Assembly (NCBI RefSeq): GCF_900106015.1
Contig: NZ_LT629797.1
Location: forward strand, 744,001-808,000
Direction: 5' to 3'
Origin: Pseudomonas sihuiensis
GTDB lineage: Bacteria; Pseudomonadota; Gammaproteobacteria; Pseudomonadales; Pseudomonadaceae
DNA length: 64,000 bases
Part shown: positions 7,871 to 15,921 of the stretch, one piece after another
Position numbering within the stretch: the stretch's first letter is position 1
Layout: every line of letters begins with the position of its first letter
Notes under the pieces: model-generated
Database searches by the model: none
Seen by the model: the letters and a program-made list of their open reading frames with translations, nothing else
What the model was told of the DNA's origin: nothing
Translations under genes and position numbers: made by a program

Positions 7871-9325
7871 TCAGTGGCGCCAGAAGGCCGGGAACAGCAG
7901 CACCAGCACGGTCAGGATTTCCAGGCGCCCGAGCAACATGCCGAAGCTCAGCAGCCACTTGGCCAGATCGGGGATGGTGGCGTAGTTGCCGGCCGGACCG
8001 ACCATCTCGCCCATGCCTGGGCCAACGCCTGAGACCATCGCCGCAGCGCCGGTCAGGGCAGTGATCCAGTCCACCCCGCACATCGCCACCGCCAGTGCCA
8101 GGGTGGCGATGGTGATGGTGTAGAAGAAGGCGAAAGCGAGGATCGAACGAACAATGTCTTCATCCAGGCGGTGGCGGTTGTACTGCTGCTTGATCACCGC
8201 ACGGGGGTGAATGAGCTGCCTGAGGTTGGCCTTGAGCAGGATGTAAGCGACCTGAAAGCGGAAGATCTTCAGACCTCCGGCGGTGGAGCCGGAGCAGCCG
8301 CCGACGAAACCCAGGTAGAAGAACATCATGCTGGCGAACGGGCCCCACAGGTGGTAATCGCCCACGGCAAAGCCGGTGGTAGTCATGATCGAGGTGATGT
8401 TCACCGCCACCAGGCGCAGCGCATCGAGCCAGTACAGGTCGGTGGTGAGCCATTTCCAGCCAGCCAGCACGAACCAGCTGCCCACCAGCAACAGCAGGAA
8501 TCCACGCACCTGCGCGTCGCGAAACAGTGCGCGGTAGTTGCCGCGCAGGGTGCTGACATAGAGCACGAACGGTAGGCTGCCGAGCACCATCACCACGATG
8601 GCGACCCAGTGAATCGCCGGTTCCTGCCATTTGCCCAGTGAAGAGTCGGACGTGGAGAAACCGCCGGTGGCGATCGCCGACATGGCGTGGTTGATCGCAT
8701 CGAACAGGCCCATACCCGCCCACCAGAACGCCAGCACCGCGAGTGTGCTCAGGCCGACATAGGCCAGCACCATGTACTTGGCGACCATGTGCGAGCGCGG
8801 CATGACCTTTTCCGAGCGGTCCGACGACTCGGTCTGGAACAGGCGCATGCCCCCGATGCGCAGGATCGGCAAGATCGCCACGGCCATGCCGATGAAGCCG
8901 ATGCCGCCCAGCCAGTGCAGCAGTGAACGCCAGATCAGCGTACCCGGCGACATGTCGTCGAGGCCGCTGAATACGGTAGCGCCGGTAGCGGTGATGCCGG
9001 ACATGCTCTCGAAGTACGCGTCGGTGATGCTCGCCCGTTCGGCGAAGATGAATGGCAAGGCGGCGAAGATCGACACCATCACCCAGCTCGACACCGTCAG
9101 CATGTACATGTCGCGGGGGCGCAGTTGCGTTTGTTGGGGCCTGCCCTGAGCGATCATGGCGATACCGGTGAGTGCGGTGATCAGGCTCGACCAGAGAAAG
9201 GCATTGATGCCCTGCGTCTGCTCGAAGATCAACAGGGTGATCACCGGCACCAGCATGCTCAGCGCCAGGGTGACGAGGAAGATGCCGTTGATGAAGGCGA
9301 GGATGCGCAGGCTGGCTAGGGGCAT
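7871..9325 (-). CDS. trkH: TrkH-type potassium uptake protein (second tandem copy)
   Basis: A 484-residue inner-membrane K+ transporter subunit with four repeated pore loops. The filter segments read 'ATGAT', 'ATGGFST', 'TTTGFAVG' and 'GVGPGMG'; each keeps the pore glycine. It works with cytosolic TrkA, which is not in this window. It starts 3 bp after the stop of an equally long paralogue, so both belong to one operon. The first loop (ATGAT) departs from the TTGST of the sister copy, which could change ion affinity (inference). Confidence 0.93.
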   Translation of the reverse strand: MPLASLRILAFINGIFLVTLALSMLVPVITLLIFEQTQGINAFLWSSLITALTGIAMIAQGRPQQTQLRPRDMYMLTVSSWVMVSIFAALPFIFAERASITDAYFESMSGITATGATVFSGLDDMSPGTLIWRSLLHWLGGIGFIGMAVAILPILRIGGMRLFQTESSDRSEKVMPRSHMVAKYMVLAYVGLSTLAVLAFWWAGMGLFDAINHAMSAIATGGFSTSDSSLGKWQEPAIHWVAIVVMVLGSLPFVLYVSTLRGNYRALFRDAQVRGFLLLLVGSWFVLAGWKWLTTDLYWLDALRLVAVNITSIMTTTGFAVGDYHLWGPFASMMFFYLGFVGGCSGSTAGGLKIFRFQVAYILLKANLRQLIHPRAVIKQQYNRHRLDEDIVRSILAFAFFYTITIATLALAVAMCGVDWITALTGAAAMVSGVGPGMGEMVGPAGNYATIPDLAKWLLSFGMLLGRLEILTVLVLLFPAFWRH

Positions 9326-9328
9326 CGG

Positions 9329-10783
9329 TCAGTGTTTCCAGAAACTACGGGTGACCAGCACCAGTACGGTCAGAATTTCCAGGCGGCCGAGCAGCATGCC
9401 AGCACTGAGTAGCCACTTGGCTGAATCCGGCAGGCTGGCGAAGTTGCCGGCCGGGCCGATGATCGGGCCAAGCCCTGGGCCGACGTTGCACACCGCGGTG
9501 GCGGCGCCGGTCAGCGCGGTGACCCAGTCCAGGCCGACCAGGGTCAGGGCCAGGGCCAGCACACCGATGGTGATGGTGAAGAAGAAGGAGAAGGTGATCA
9601 GCGAGCGGACGATCTCTTCATCCAGGTTGTGATTGTTGTACTGCTGTTTGATCACCGCGCGCGGGTGCACCAGTTGCATCAGGTTGGCCTTGAGCAGCAC
9701 GTAGGCGACCTGGAAACGGAAGATCTTCAGGCCGCCCGATGTCGAGCCGGAACAGCCGCCGACGAAGGTCAGGTAGAAGAACAGCAGCACGGCGAAACTG
9801 CCCCAGGTGGTGTAGTCGCCGAGGGCGAAGCCGGTAGTGGTGACCACCGAAGTGACGTTCACCGCGACAATGCGAAAGGCGTCGAGCCAGGCGTAGTCCG
9901 AGTTGATCCACAACCAGGTGCCGAATACCAGCCAGGTCAGCAGCAGAAAGCCGATGAAGCCGCGAACCTGATGGTCCTTGAACAGCGCCTGGCGATTGCC
10001 GCGGACAAAGGCGACATAGAGCATGAATGGCATGCCACCGAGCAGCATCAGCACGACTGCCGTCCAATGCACTGCCGGTTCTGGCCAGTGCGCCAGGGAC
10101 GCATCGGAGGTGGAGAAACCGCCTGTGGAAATCGATGCCATGGAGTGGTTGATGGCGTCGAAAGGGCTCATGCCCGCAGCCCAGAAGGCCAGAAACCCGA
10201 GCAGGGTCAGGGCCAGATAAATCAGCAACAAATACTTGGCGGCCATGTGCGAGCGTGGCATGACCTTTTCGCCCCAGTCCGAGGATTCGGTCTGGAACAG
10301 GCGCATGCCACCCACGCGCAGCAGCGGCAAAATGGCGACGGCCATGCCGATGAAGCCGATACCGCCGAGCCAATGCAGCATCGAGCGCCAGATCAGAATA
10401 CCGGGCGACATGTCATCCAGCCCGGTCAGTACGGTGGAGCCCGTAGTGGTAATGCCGGACATGGTTTCGAAGATGGCGTCGGTGTAGCTGATATGGGCGA
10501 TCAGCATCATGGGCAGCGCGGCAAAGCTGCAAACCAAGGTCCAGCTCCCGGTCGTCAGCAGGTACATGTCACGCGGGCGTAACTGAGCGTTCTGCGGCCG
10601 ACCGGGAATAACCAGGGCGAGCCCGGCGATCAGAGTGATCAGGCTGGACCAGAGAAAGGCATTGAGATCTTCAGGCTGCTCGAAGATCAGCAGGGTCAGC
10701 ATCGGGATGGCCATGCTGATCGCCAGGGTAATCAGGAATATGCCGATGATGAAACCGATGATGCGCAGCGTCGGCAAGGCCAT
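9329..10783 (-). CDS. trkH: TrkH-type potassium uptake protein (first tandem copy)
   Basis: A 484-residue TrkH, clearly homologous along its whole length to the next gene. Pore loops read 'TTGST', 'STGGFST', 'TTTGFALG' and 'NVGPGLG', the canonical set, so this looks like the orthodox copy. The ATG at 10783 is chosen because it starts the first membrane helix (MALPTLRIIGFIIGIFL), as in the sister protein; a longer frame from 10882 adds a non-conserved leader. As I remember PAO1, only one trkH sits at this place, so the pair is a local duplication or acquisition. Confidence 0.93.
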   Translation of the reverse strand: MALPTLRIIGFIIGIFLITLAISMAIPMLTLLIFEQPEDLNAFLWSSLITLIAGLALVIPGRPQNAQLRPRDMYLLTTGSWTLVCSFAALPMMLIAHISYTDAIFETMSGITTTGSTVLTGLDDMSPGILIWRSMLHWLGGIGFIGMAVAILPLLRVGGMRLFQTESSDWGEKVMPRSHMAAKYLLLIYLALTLLGFLAFWAAGMSPFDAINHSMASISTGGFSTSDASLAHWPEPAVHWTAVVLMLLGGMPFMLYVAFVRGNRQALFKDHQVRGFIGFLLLTWLVFGTWLWINSDYAWLDAFRIVAVNVTSVVTTTGFALGDYTTWGSFAVLLFFYLTFVGGCSGSTSGGLKIFRFQVAYVLLKANLMQLVHPRAVIKQQYNNHNLDEEIVRSLITFSFFFTITIGVLALALTLVGLDWVTALTGAATAVCNVGPGLGPIIGPAGNFASLPDSAKWLLSAGMLLGRLEILTVLVLVTRSFWKH

Positions 10784-10931
10784 GTAGAGGGCTCTGGCGG
10801 GTTGGAAAATGCGCCATTCTACCTGCGGACGGGCGGCTGTAAACCGCAACGGTGGGGGCTTTACAAGCGCATCGCCGAGCATAGAATAGCCGCCAGTTGC
10901 CGACGTCCGTCGGTTTCCGAGTTCTCCTCAA

Positions 10932-11303
10932 ATGTCCGAAGCTAATCCCTGCCTCACGTGCGGCGCCTGCTGCGCGTTTTTTCGTGTGTCCTTCTTCTGG
11001 GGCGAGTGCCAATCCGCGGGCGGTAGCGTTCCGGACGAGCAGGTCATCCAGATCAGCCCCCATTACGTCGCCATGCGTGGCACGGAGAGCAAACCGGCAC
11101 GTTGCACCCAGCTGTTGGGCGACGTCGGTTGTGGTGTGCGTTGCACCATGTACGAACAGCGCTCGAGTAGCTGCCGCGAGTTCGAAGCGTCATGGGCGAA
11201 CGGTGAGCACAACCCGCGTTGCGACGACGCGCGCAAGGCTTACGGTCTGCCACCGCTCACTCCGCCGGTGCAACCGGTGATATCGCCCGACCGGGTAGCC
11301 TGA
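10932..11303 (+). CDS. YkgJ-family cysteine cluster protein
   Basis: A 123-residue soluble protein with an N-terminal metal-chelating motif, C-x2-C-G-A-C-C (C7, C10, C13, C14), and further cysteines in 'VGCGVRCTMYEQRSSSCREF'. The family (UPF0153, zinc/iron-chelating domain) has no firmly proven role. It is divergent from trkH with a 148-bp spacer. The start ATG at 10932 directly precedes the conserved Cys cluster. Confidence 0.85.
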   Translation: MSEANPCLTCGACCAFFRVSFFWGECQSAGGSVPDEQVIQISPHYVAMRGTESKPARCTQLLGDVGCGVRCTMYEQRSSSCREFEASWANGEHNPRCDDARKAYGLPPLTPPVQPVISPDRVA

Positions 11304-11374
11304 CGGTATCTCAAGCCGCAGGTGAAGCAGGGCATCGCCTGATGCTCATCTGGCAGGATACCCGAAGCGCCTTT

Positions 11375-11660
11375 GTGGGAGCCCCGCCCCGGGGCGAAGC
11401 TTTTGGCTTTGCGGTGTTCTTACGATTCGCCGCGAGGCGCGGCTCCTACAGGGTAGGCCGGCGCTTGCGGAGTTTGTGTAGGAGCCCCGCCCCGGGGCGA
11501 AGCTTTTGGCTTTGCGGTGTTCTTACGATTCGCCGCGAGGCGCGGCTCCTACAGGGTAGGGCGGCGCCTGCGGGGTTTGTGTAGGAGCCCCGCCCCGGGG
11601 CGAAGATTCTTGCTTTGCGATGTTCTTGCGATTCACCGCGAGGCGCAGCGCCTACAGGCT
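11375..11660. repeat. Three tandem 103-bp REP doublets
   Basis: Three consecutive units start at 11375, 11478 and 11581. Each holds two facing REP arms: TAGGAGCCCCGCCCCGGGGC at the left and a GCCGCGAGGCGCGGCTCCTA-type arm at the right. Copies 1 and 2 are almost identical and copy 3 is more diverged. The same family occurs at 20641-20729 and in the array beside the RAYT gene at 40.5 kb. It fills most of the 444-bp gap between the YkgJ and nitroreductase genes; a small triple GCTTGCA repeat follows at about 11689-11710. Confidence 0.85.
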
Positions 11661-11747
11661 GATGCGCCGTCCCCCGCATACCGCTGAGCTTGCAGCTTGC
11701 AGCTTGCAGCATTGAGAATGCGCCATCTTTGTTTTTGGAGGTGGCCG

Positions 11748-12308
11748 ATGGAGGCTCTCGACGCTCTGCTCAACCGTGTTTCCGTTCCTCGCCTGGTCGA
11801 ACCAGCCCCGGATGCCGCGCAGCGTGACCTGCTGTTTCGCGCAGCCCTGCGCGCACCGGATCATGGCCAGCTACGTCCGTGGCGTTTTCTGACGGTCGAA
11901 GGGCAAGCGCGTGAGCGTATGGGTGAGCTGTTCGCCGAAGCCCTGCAGGTCGCCGATGCGCATGCTGCGCCGGAGGCGCTGAACAAGGCGCGTGGCATGC
12001 CGCTGCGCGCGCCATTGCTGGTGGTGGTGATCGCCCGGGTTCAGGCTCACCCCAAGGTACCCGCTTCCGAGCAGGTGATAGCAGCCGGCTGTGCCGCGCA
12101 TGGCATGCTGCTGGCCGCCCATGCTCAGGGTGTCGGTGCGGTCTGGCGTACCGGCGACATGGCCTATAACGCCCATGTGGCCAAGGGGCTGGGGCTGGCG
12201 GCGGACGAGCAGATCATCGCCTACCTCTACCTTGGTACACCGGAGCGTGAGCTGCGCCGCGCCCCGGAGATCCGCGTCGAGGATTTTGTCCGCGCCTGGG
12301 AGGGCTGA
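11748..12308 (+). CDS. Nitroreductase-family flavoprotein (YdjA-like)
   Basis: A 186-residue protein of the minimal YdjA-type nitroreductases, usual length about 183. It shows the FMN-phosphate region 'RAALRAPDHGQLRPWRF' near residue 31, and 'GVGAVWRTGDMAYN' and 'YLYLGTPE' in the C-terminal half. Such enzymes are homodimeric FMN-dependent NAD(P)H oxidoreductases; the physiological substrate is unknown. The ATG at 11748 has GGAGG 6-11 bp upstream. It converges on the cpxS gene, 12 bp away. Confidence 0.87.
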   Translation: MEALDALLNRVSVPRLVEPAPDAAQRDLLFRAALRAPDHGQLRPWRFLTVEGQARERMGELFAEALQVADAHAAPEALNKARGMPLRAPLLVVVIARVQAHPKVPASEQVIAAGCAAHGMLLAAHAQGVGAVWRTGDMAYNAHVAKGLGLAADEQIIAYLYLGTPERELRRAPEIRVEDFVRAWEG

Positions 12309-12320
12309 GCGAAACGCGCT

Positions 12321-13649
12321 TCAGCCTGCCTGCTGCCTGGCCGGCAGGCTGAGCGTGGCGATGAAGCCGCCTTGCGGATGGTTGCTCAACAGCAGTTCAC
12401 CGCCATGACGTTGCGCTGCCCGCCGCGCGATAGCCAAGCCGAGGCCGTGGCCGGAGCCGCTCTGGCCTGGTGCGCGGAAGAATGGTTTACCCAATTGCTC
12501 CAGGTGTTCGCTGGCGACCCCTGGGCCATGGTCGCGCACGCTCAGCGTTACGTTTTGCCCCTGGCATTGCACGCTGATGAGGACAGGTTGATCCGCAGGG
12601 CTGAAGCGCAAGGCATTGCGTAGCAGATTGTCCAGCGCGCGCTCCAGCATGTCTGGCCAGCCTTCCAGGCGTGCGCGCGGGTCGAGATCGATCTGCAGCT
12701 GTTGTTGCGGGGCGGTCAGGCGAGCGTCTTCCTGCAGGTTGCCGAGCAGGGCGGCCAGATCTACGGGCTGTGCGGCGCCCGGATCCGCGTCCAGGCGGGC
12801 CAGGGCAAGAATTTCGCTGATCAGCGCTTCCAGTCGATCACACTCCTGACTCAGGCGGGGCCAGAGCCTTTCTCGCTCCGCGGCATCGGCGCGCTCTGCC
12901 AGTGCCAGTGCAATACGCAGGCGCGCCAGGGGCGAGCGCAGTTCGTGGGAAACATCGCGCAGCAACTGGCGCTGGCTGCCGATCAAGCCTTGCAGGCGCT
13001 CGCCCATGCGGTTGAAGTCCTTGGCCAGTAGACCCAGCTCGTCGCGGCGCGTGGCCAGACGAGCCAGGCTGTTTTGTTGGTAGGCGGTCTGGCCGAGGTC
13101 ATGCACGGCGCCGCGCAGGCGATCCAGCGGGCGGGTGATCGACAGCGTCAGCATCAGGCTGAACAGCGTCAGCACCACCAGGGCAATGGCGATGGCGCTG
13201 AGTGGCCAGAGCAGGCTGCCGCGGTGCCAGGCTGCCAATTCCGGGTGTGGAATACGGTAGATGAACAGGTAGCTTTCGCCGCTTTCCGGGCTGGTGTATT
13301 CGGCGGTCAGACGCCGCCATGGCAAGCGACGGTCGTCGCCGTGACGCGCCTCGAAGGCGGCAGCACGGGACGGAAAGGTGCCTTTGACCAGTTGCTGGCC
13401 GCTCTCGCCAAGCACCTGGGTGTCGATACGGTACTTGCGCTTGCGCTGTTCGAGAAAATCCTGGGCGGCGGCTGGCCCTTGCTGTTCATAGCGCTTGACC
13501 CACTTGCTATCGAGATCGTCAAGGCCTGGGTGCAGGCTCAGAATCCAGGCGTCCTGATTCAGGGCGCGGCCCAGCAGCAGCGACAGACCGGCCACCAGGG
13601 CGATGCCCAGCCAGAAGGTCGCCAGAATGCGCCAGAACAGTGAACGCAC
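12321..13649 (-). CDS. cpxS: Sensor histidine kinase, Cpx type
   Basis: A 442-residue inner-membrane two-component kinase. It has an N-terminal TM (~8-30), a periplasmic sensor region (~31-150), a second TM (~158-180), a HAMP domain ('SITRPLDRLRGAVHDL'), the phospho-acceptor H-box 'LLRDVSHELRSPLARLR', the N-box 'LDNLLRNALRFS', and ATP-binding G-boxes 'DHGPGV' and 'GHGLGLAIARR'. It is the last gene of the cluster cpxR, cpxP-like, cpxS on the minus strand, the same arrangement as PA3204-PA3206 (CpxR/CpxS) of P. aeruginosa. It probably senses envelope stress and phosphorylates the CpxR-like regulator at 14408-15085. Confidence 0.9.
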   Translation of the reverse strand: MRSLFWRILATFWLGIALVAGLSLLLGRALNQDAWILSLHPGLDDLDSKWVKRYEQQGPAAAQDFLEQRKRKYRIDTQVLGESGQQLVKGTFPSRAAAFEARHGDDRRLPWRRLTAEYTSPESGESYLFIYRIPHPELAAWHRGSLLWPLSAIAIALVVLTLFSLMLTLSITRPLDRLRGAVHDLGQTAYQQNSLARLATRRDELGLLAKDFNRMGERLQGLIGSQRQLLRDVSHELRSPLARLRIALALAERADAAERERLWPRLSQECDRLEALISEILALARLDADPGAAQPVDLAALLGNLQEDARLTAPQQQLQIDLDPRARLEGWPDMLERALDNLLRNALRFSPADQPVLISVQCQGQNVTLSVRDHGPGVASEHLEQLGKPFFRAPGQSGSGHGLGLAIARRAAQRHGGELLLSNHPQGGFIATLSLPARQQAG

Positions 13650-13713
13650 GGTGATTCCTCATGCAAAAGCCGCCGGGCTCAGGGAGCGCGGCGGCGTGTC
13701 TAGGGGGCGTCGA

Positions 13714-14127
13714 TCAGTTGGTCTTGCTGTCCTTCTCGGCCTTCCAGGCCTTGAATTCGGCCATTTCTGCGCGGCGAGCTTCCATTTTCTTCTGGTGCTC
13801 GTCGAAGGCTTTCTGCTGCTCGGGGTTGAGCAGGTCACGCAGGGCCTTGTGCTGGTCGGCGCGAGCCTTGTCCAGTTCCTTCTTCATGGCCTGCTTTTCG
13901 GCTTCCGGCAGTTTGTCCAGGTAGCGCTTGGTGATGTCGCGATGGGTCTTCATCTGCTCGCCCATCAGTTTGCGAAACTCCTGGCGCTGTTCCTTGCTCA
14001 GGTTCAGCTCCTTGAACATGCCGTGGCCGCGATCATGGTGGCGAGGGCCGCCGTCTTGCATGGGCATGGCGAAGGCCAGGGTCGGCAGGGTGGCAGCGAG
14101 CAGCAGGGCGGTGAGGGTCTTACGCAT
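13714..14127 (-). CDS. Periplasmic Spy/CpxP-family protein
   Basis: A 137-residue exported protein. Signal peptide MRKTLTALLLAATLPTLAFA is followed by a His-rich stretch and a charged helical body. Two LTxxQ-type motifs occur ('LNLSKEQRQEF' and 'LLNPEQQKAF'), as in Spy/CpxP chaperones, which damp Cpx signalling and protect envelope proteins. It sits between cpxR and cpxS, which supports that role. A candidate CpxR box lies upstream at 14353-14368, now separated from the gene by a 140-bp repeat element. Confidence 0.88.
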   Translation of the reverse strand: MRKTLTALLLAATLPTLAFAMPMQDGGPRHHDRGHGMFKELNLSKEQRQEFRKLMGEQMKTHRDITKRYLDKLPEAEKQAMKKELDKARADQHKALRDLLNPEQQKAFDEHQKKMEARRAEMAEFKAWKAEKDSKTN

Positions 14128-14147
14128 GGTGATTCTCCTTGTCTTGA

Positions 14148-14287
14148 GAACCTGTTTTACGATCTAGCGAGCTAGAGTCATGCAAGGCGAAAACAGACGA
14201 GGAAGCGGAGTGTACTGTTGTACATGAGCATTCCGAGTCTGTTTTCAACGCAGCAGGGCCGACGCGCAGCAGGTCGTAAACAGGTTC
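14148..14287. repeat. 140-bp MITE-like repeat with inverted ends
   Basis: The left end GAACCTGTTTTACGA is matched by the right end TCGTAAACAGGTTC (inverted, one base shorter). The inside contains further inverted pieces (AAAACAGAC near 14191 against GTCTGTTTT near 14237). I recall very similar sequence between genes in many Pseudomonas genomes, but no transposase is associated here. It lies in the probable 5' untranslated leader of the cpxP-like gene. Confidence 0.6.
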
Positions 14288-14314
14288 CGAGGCCGGTAAG
14301 TACCGGATGGGCTC

Positions 14315-14368
14315 ATTATGCGGCGGTCAAGGTCAAGGGCAGTCAGCTGTGGGTAAAGCTTGGGTAAA
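14315..14368 (-). promoter_or_regulatory. Candidate CpxR box and -10 element for the cpxP-like gene
   Basis: GTAAA at 14353-14357 and GTAAA at 14364-14368 form a direct repeat with a 6-bp spacer, close to the Cpx box GTAAA-N5-GTAAA. On the minus strand it is followed by a CATAAT -10-like hexamer (complement of 14315-14320). Transcription from here would run toward the cpxP-like gene and then cpxS. No good -35 is visible, as expected for an activator-dependent promoter. Confidence 0.45.
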
Positions 14369-14407
14369 GGCGATGTTGCGGGTTATTTACGCTGCGCCAG
14401 GGAGCAC

Positions 14408-15085
14408 TCACTGTGCGTAGTAATAGCCGCGGCTGCGCAGGGCGAGAATGCGTGGGCGGCCGTCCGGGTGCGGGCCGAGCTTCTTGCGCAGGTTGCTGAC
14501 GTGCATGTCCAGGCTGCGGTCATACAGGGTCAATTTGCGGCCCAGGGCCAGTTGCGCCAATGCCTGTTTGTCCACCGGCTCACCTGGTTGGCGCAGCAGG
14601 GCTTCCAGCAGGCGGCTTTCGGAAAGTGTCAGGGGAACGTCATGCTCGCCAATGCTGACCACCCCGCGATTGGGGCTGAAGCTGAGGTCGCCCAGCTCCA
14701 GCTGGCTGCTGGCCGGCGCGGGCACGGTGCGGCGCAGCACGGCGCGCAGGCGCGCGGTCAGCTCGCGAGGGTCACAGGGCTTGGCCAGGTAGTCATCGGC
14801 GCCCAACTCAAGGCCGAGGATGCGGTCCAGTGGCTCACCCCGGGCGGAGAGCATCAGCACTGGCAGGTCCGGATGCTCGCCCCGTAGCTGCTTGAGCAAC
14901 TCCAGGCCGCTGCCGTCCGGCAGCATCACGTCCAGCACCACAGCCTCGGGGGCTTGTGCGGCAAGTGCCTGACGGGCGCCAGCGGCTTCGTGGCAGGCCG
15001 TGACCTGAAAGCCTTCCTGGGTCAGCCAACGGCTAAGCAGCTCGCAGAGTTCCTGATCATCATCGATCAGCAGCAGTCGATTCAT
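14408..15085 (-). CDS. cpxR: OmpR-family response regulator, CpxR type
   Basis: A 225-residue two-component regulator. The receiver domain (~1-115) has acidic residues 'IDDDQEL' at 7-13, phospho-acceptor Asp in 'VVLDVMLPDG' near residue 51, and Lys in 'LAKPCDPREL' near 102. The C-terminal winged helix (~130-225) has 'LTLSESRLLEALLRQPGEPV' and 'LDMHVSNLRKKLG'. It is first in the cpxR/cpxP-like/cpxS cluster and starts 3 bp after the stop of an upstream membrane protein, so those genes are probably co-transcribed. Confidence 0.92.
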   Translation of the reverse strand: MNRLLLIDDDQELCELLSRWLTQEGFQVTACHEAAGARQALAAQAPEAVVLDVMLPDGSGLELLKQLRGEHPDLPVLMLSARGEPLDRILGLELGADDYLAKPCDPRELTARLRAVLRRTVPAPASSQLELGDLSFSPNRGVVSIGEHDVPLTLSESRLLEALLRQPGEPVDKQALAQLALGRKLTLYDRSLDMHVSNLRKKLGPHPDGRPRILALRSRGYYYAQ

Positions 15086-15088
15086 GGC

Positions 15089-15463
15089 TCAGTTGATCCA
15101 CTCGCGACGGGTCTTGCGAGAGCCACGTAACAGGACGCCGAATAGCAGCGAGATCAGGCTCAGGGCGGCGCCCAGGGCGAACCAGGTCTGTTCCTCGCTG
15201 AGCAGCCGGGGTTGAGCCTGCGCCTGGCTTTCCTTGAGCTGCAGGCGCAGGCGCTGATTTTCCTGGCGCAGGCGCTGCAGTTGCACGGCGCTGCTCGCTT
15301 CCTGCTCATTGCGCAGTTGCTCACTCTGCGCCAGGCGCTGTTCCAACACCTGGCTGTCGACCGCAGCTGCAGGGACGGACGGCTGAGCGGGTTGTTCTTC
15401 TGCCTGTACCGAAGCACAGGTCAGCATCACGGTGACCAGCAGGGACAGCGGGATCGAGCGCAT
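15089..15463 (-). CDS. Membrane-anchored coiled-coil protein of unknown function
   Basis: A 124-residue protein with signal peptide MRSIPLSLLVTVMLTCASVQA, a central coiled coil of about 50 residues (LEQRLAQSEQLRNEQEAS onward, Gln/Arg/Leu-rich) and one C-terminal TM (~100-117) ending in a basic tail. The architecture resembles the C-terminal half of YgiM-like proteins without their SH3 domain. It lies directly upstream of cpxR. A longer frame to 15586 is dismissed because the ATG at 15463 starts the signal peptide and has an AGGAATC ribosome site. Confidence 0.7.
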   Translation of the reverse strand: MRSIPLSLLVTVMLTCASVQAEEQPAQPSVPAAAVDSQVLEQRLAQSEQLRNEQEASSAVQLQRLRQENQRLRLQLKESQAQAQPRLLSEEQTWFALGAALSLISLLFGVLLRGSRKTRREWIN

Positions 15464-15504
15464 CGCGATTCCTTGTGTGCGAAAGCAGCGTGGGTGGCAC
15501 TTCG

Positions 15505-15804
15505 TCAGGGCAGCACTTTCTTGAAGGGTTTGACCAAAACGTTGGCATACACGCCGGCTGTGCGGTACGGGTCGGCATCGGCCCATTGTTGGGCAGCTTC
15601 AAGGGAGTCGAACTCGGCAACCACCAGGCTGCCGCTGAAGCCAGCCGGGCCTGGATCATTGCTGTCGATGGCCGGGTGCGGGCCGGCCAGCAGCAGGCGA
15701 CCTTCCTGCTTCAACTGCTCCAGACGAGCGAGGTGAGCTGGGCGGGTGGCCAGACGATTTTCCAGGGAGTTTTCGACGTCGGTGGCGATGATGGCGTAGA
15801 GCAT
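15505..15804 (-). CDS. YciI-family protein
   Basis: A 99-residue ferredoxin-like-fold protein, normal length for YciI. It shows '[21 protein letters not shown]' at the start (longest part given) and '[20 protein letters not shown]' near residue 58, with the conserved Asp in '[10 protein letters not shown]'. YciI proteins are small dimers with a putative His-Asp active site and no assigned reaction. It lies 41 bp upstream of the coiled-coil gene on the same strand. Confidence 0.88.
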   Translation of the reverse strand: MLYAIIATDVENSLENRLATRPAHLARLEQLKQEGRLLLAGPHPAIDSNDPGPAGFSGSLVVAEFDSLEAAQQWADADPYRTAGVYANVLVKPFKKVLP

Positions 15805-15921
15805 CTCAATCCTTATTTAGGGTCGAAGCGGGGAGGGATGAAGCATTTTCGCCACATGGCAACAGCCTTGGCGCGGATGTGGGGCATAATAACAAACATC
15901 AATCTCAACGAAAGCGCCGCC

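Noticed and set aside
11019..11031. GGCGGTAGCGT, an exact match to the ops (RfaH recruitment) core
   Set aside because: It lies inside the coding sequence of the YkgJ protein, far from the O-antigen locus, and is in frame with normal codons. A chance match.
11375..11660. Possible CRISPR-like array
   Set aside because: The units are 103 bp, contiguous, without unique spacers, and each contains REP half-types seen elsewhere. No cas genes are near.
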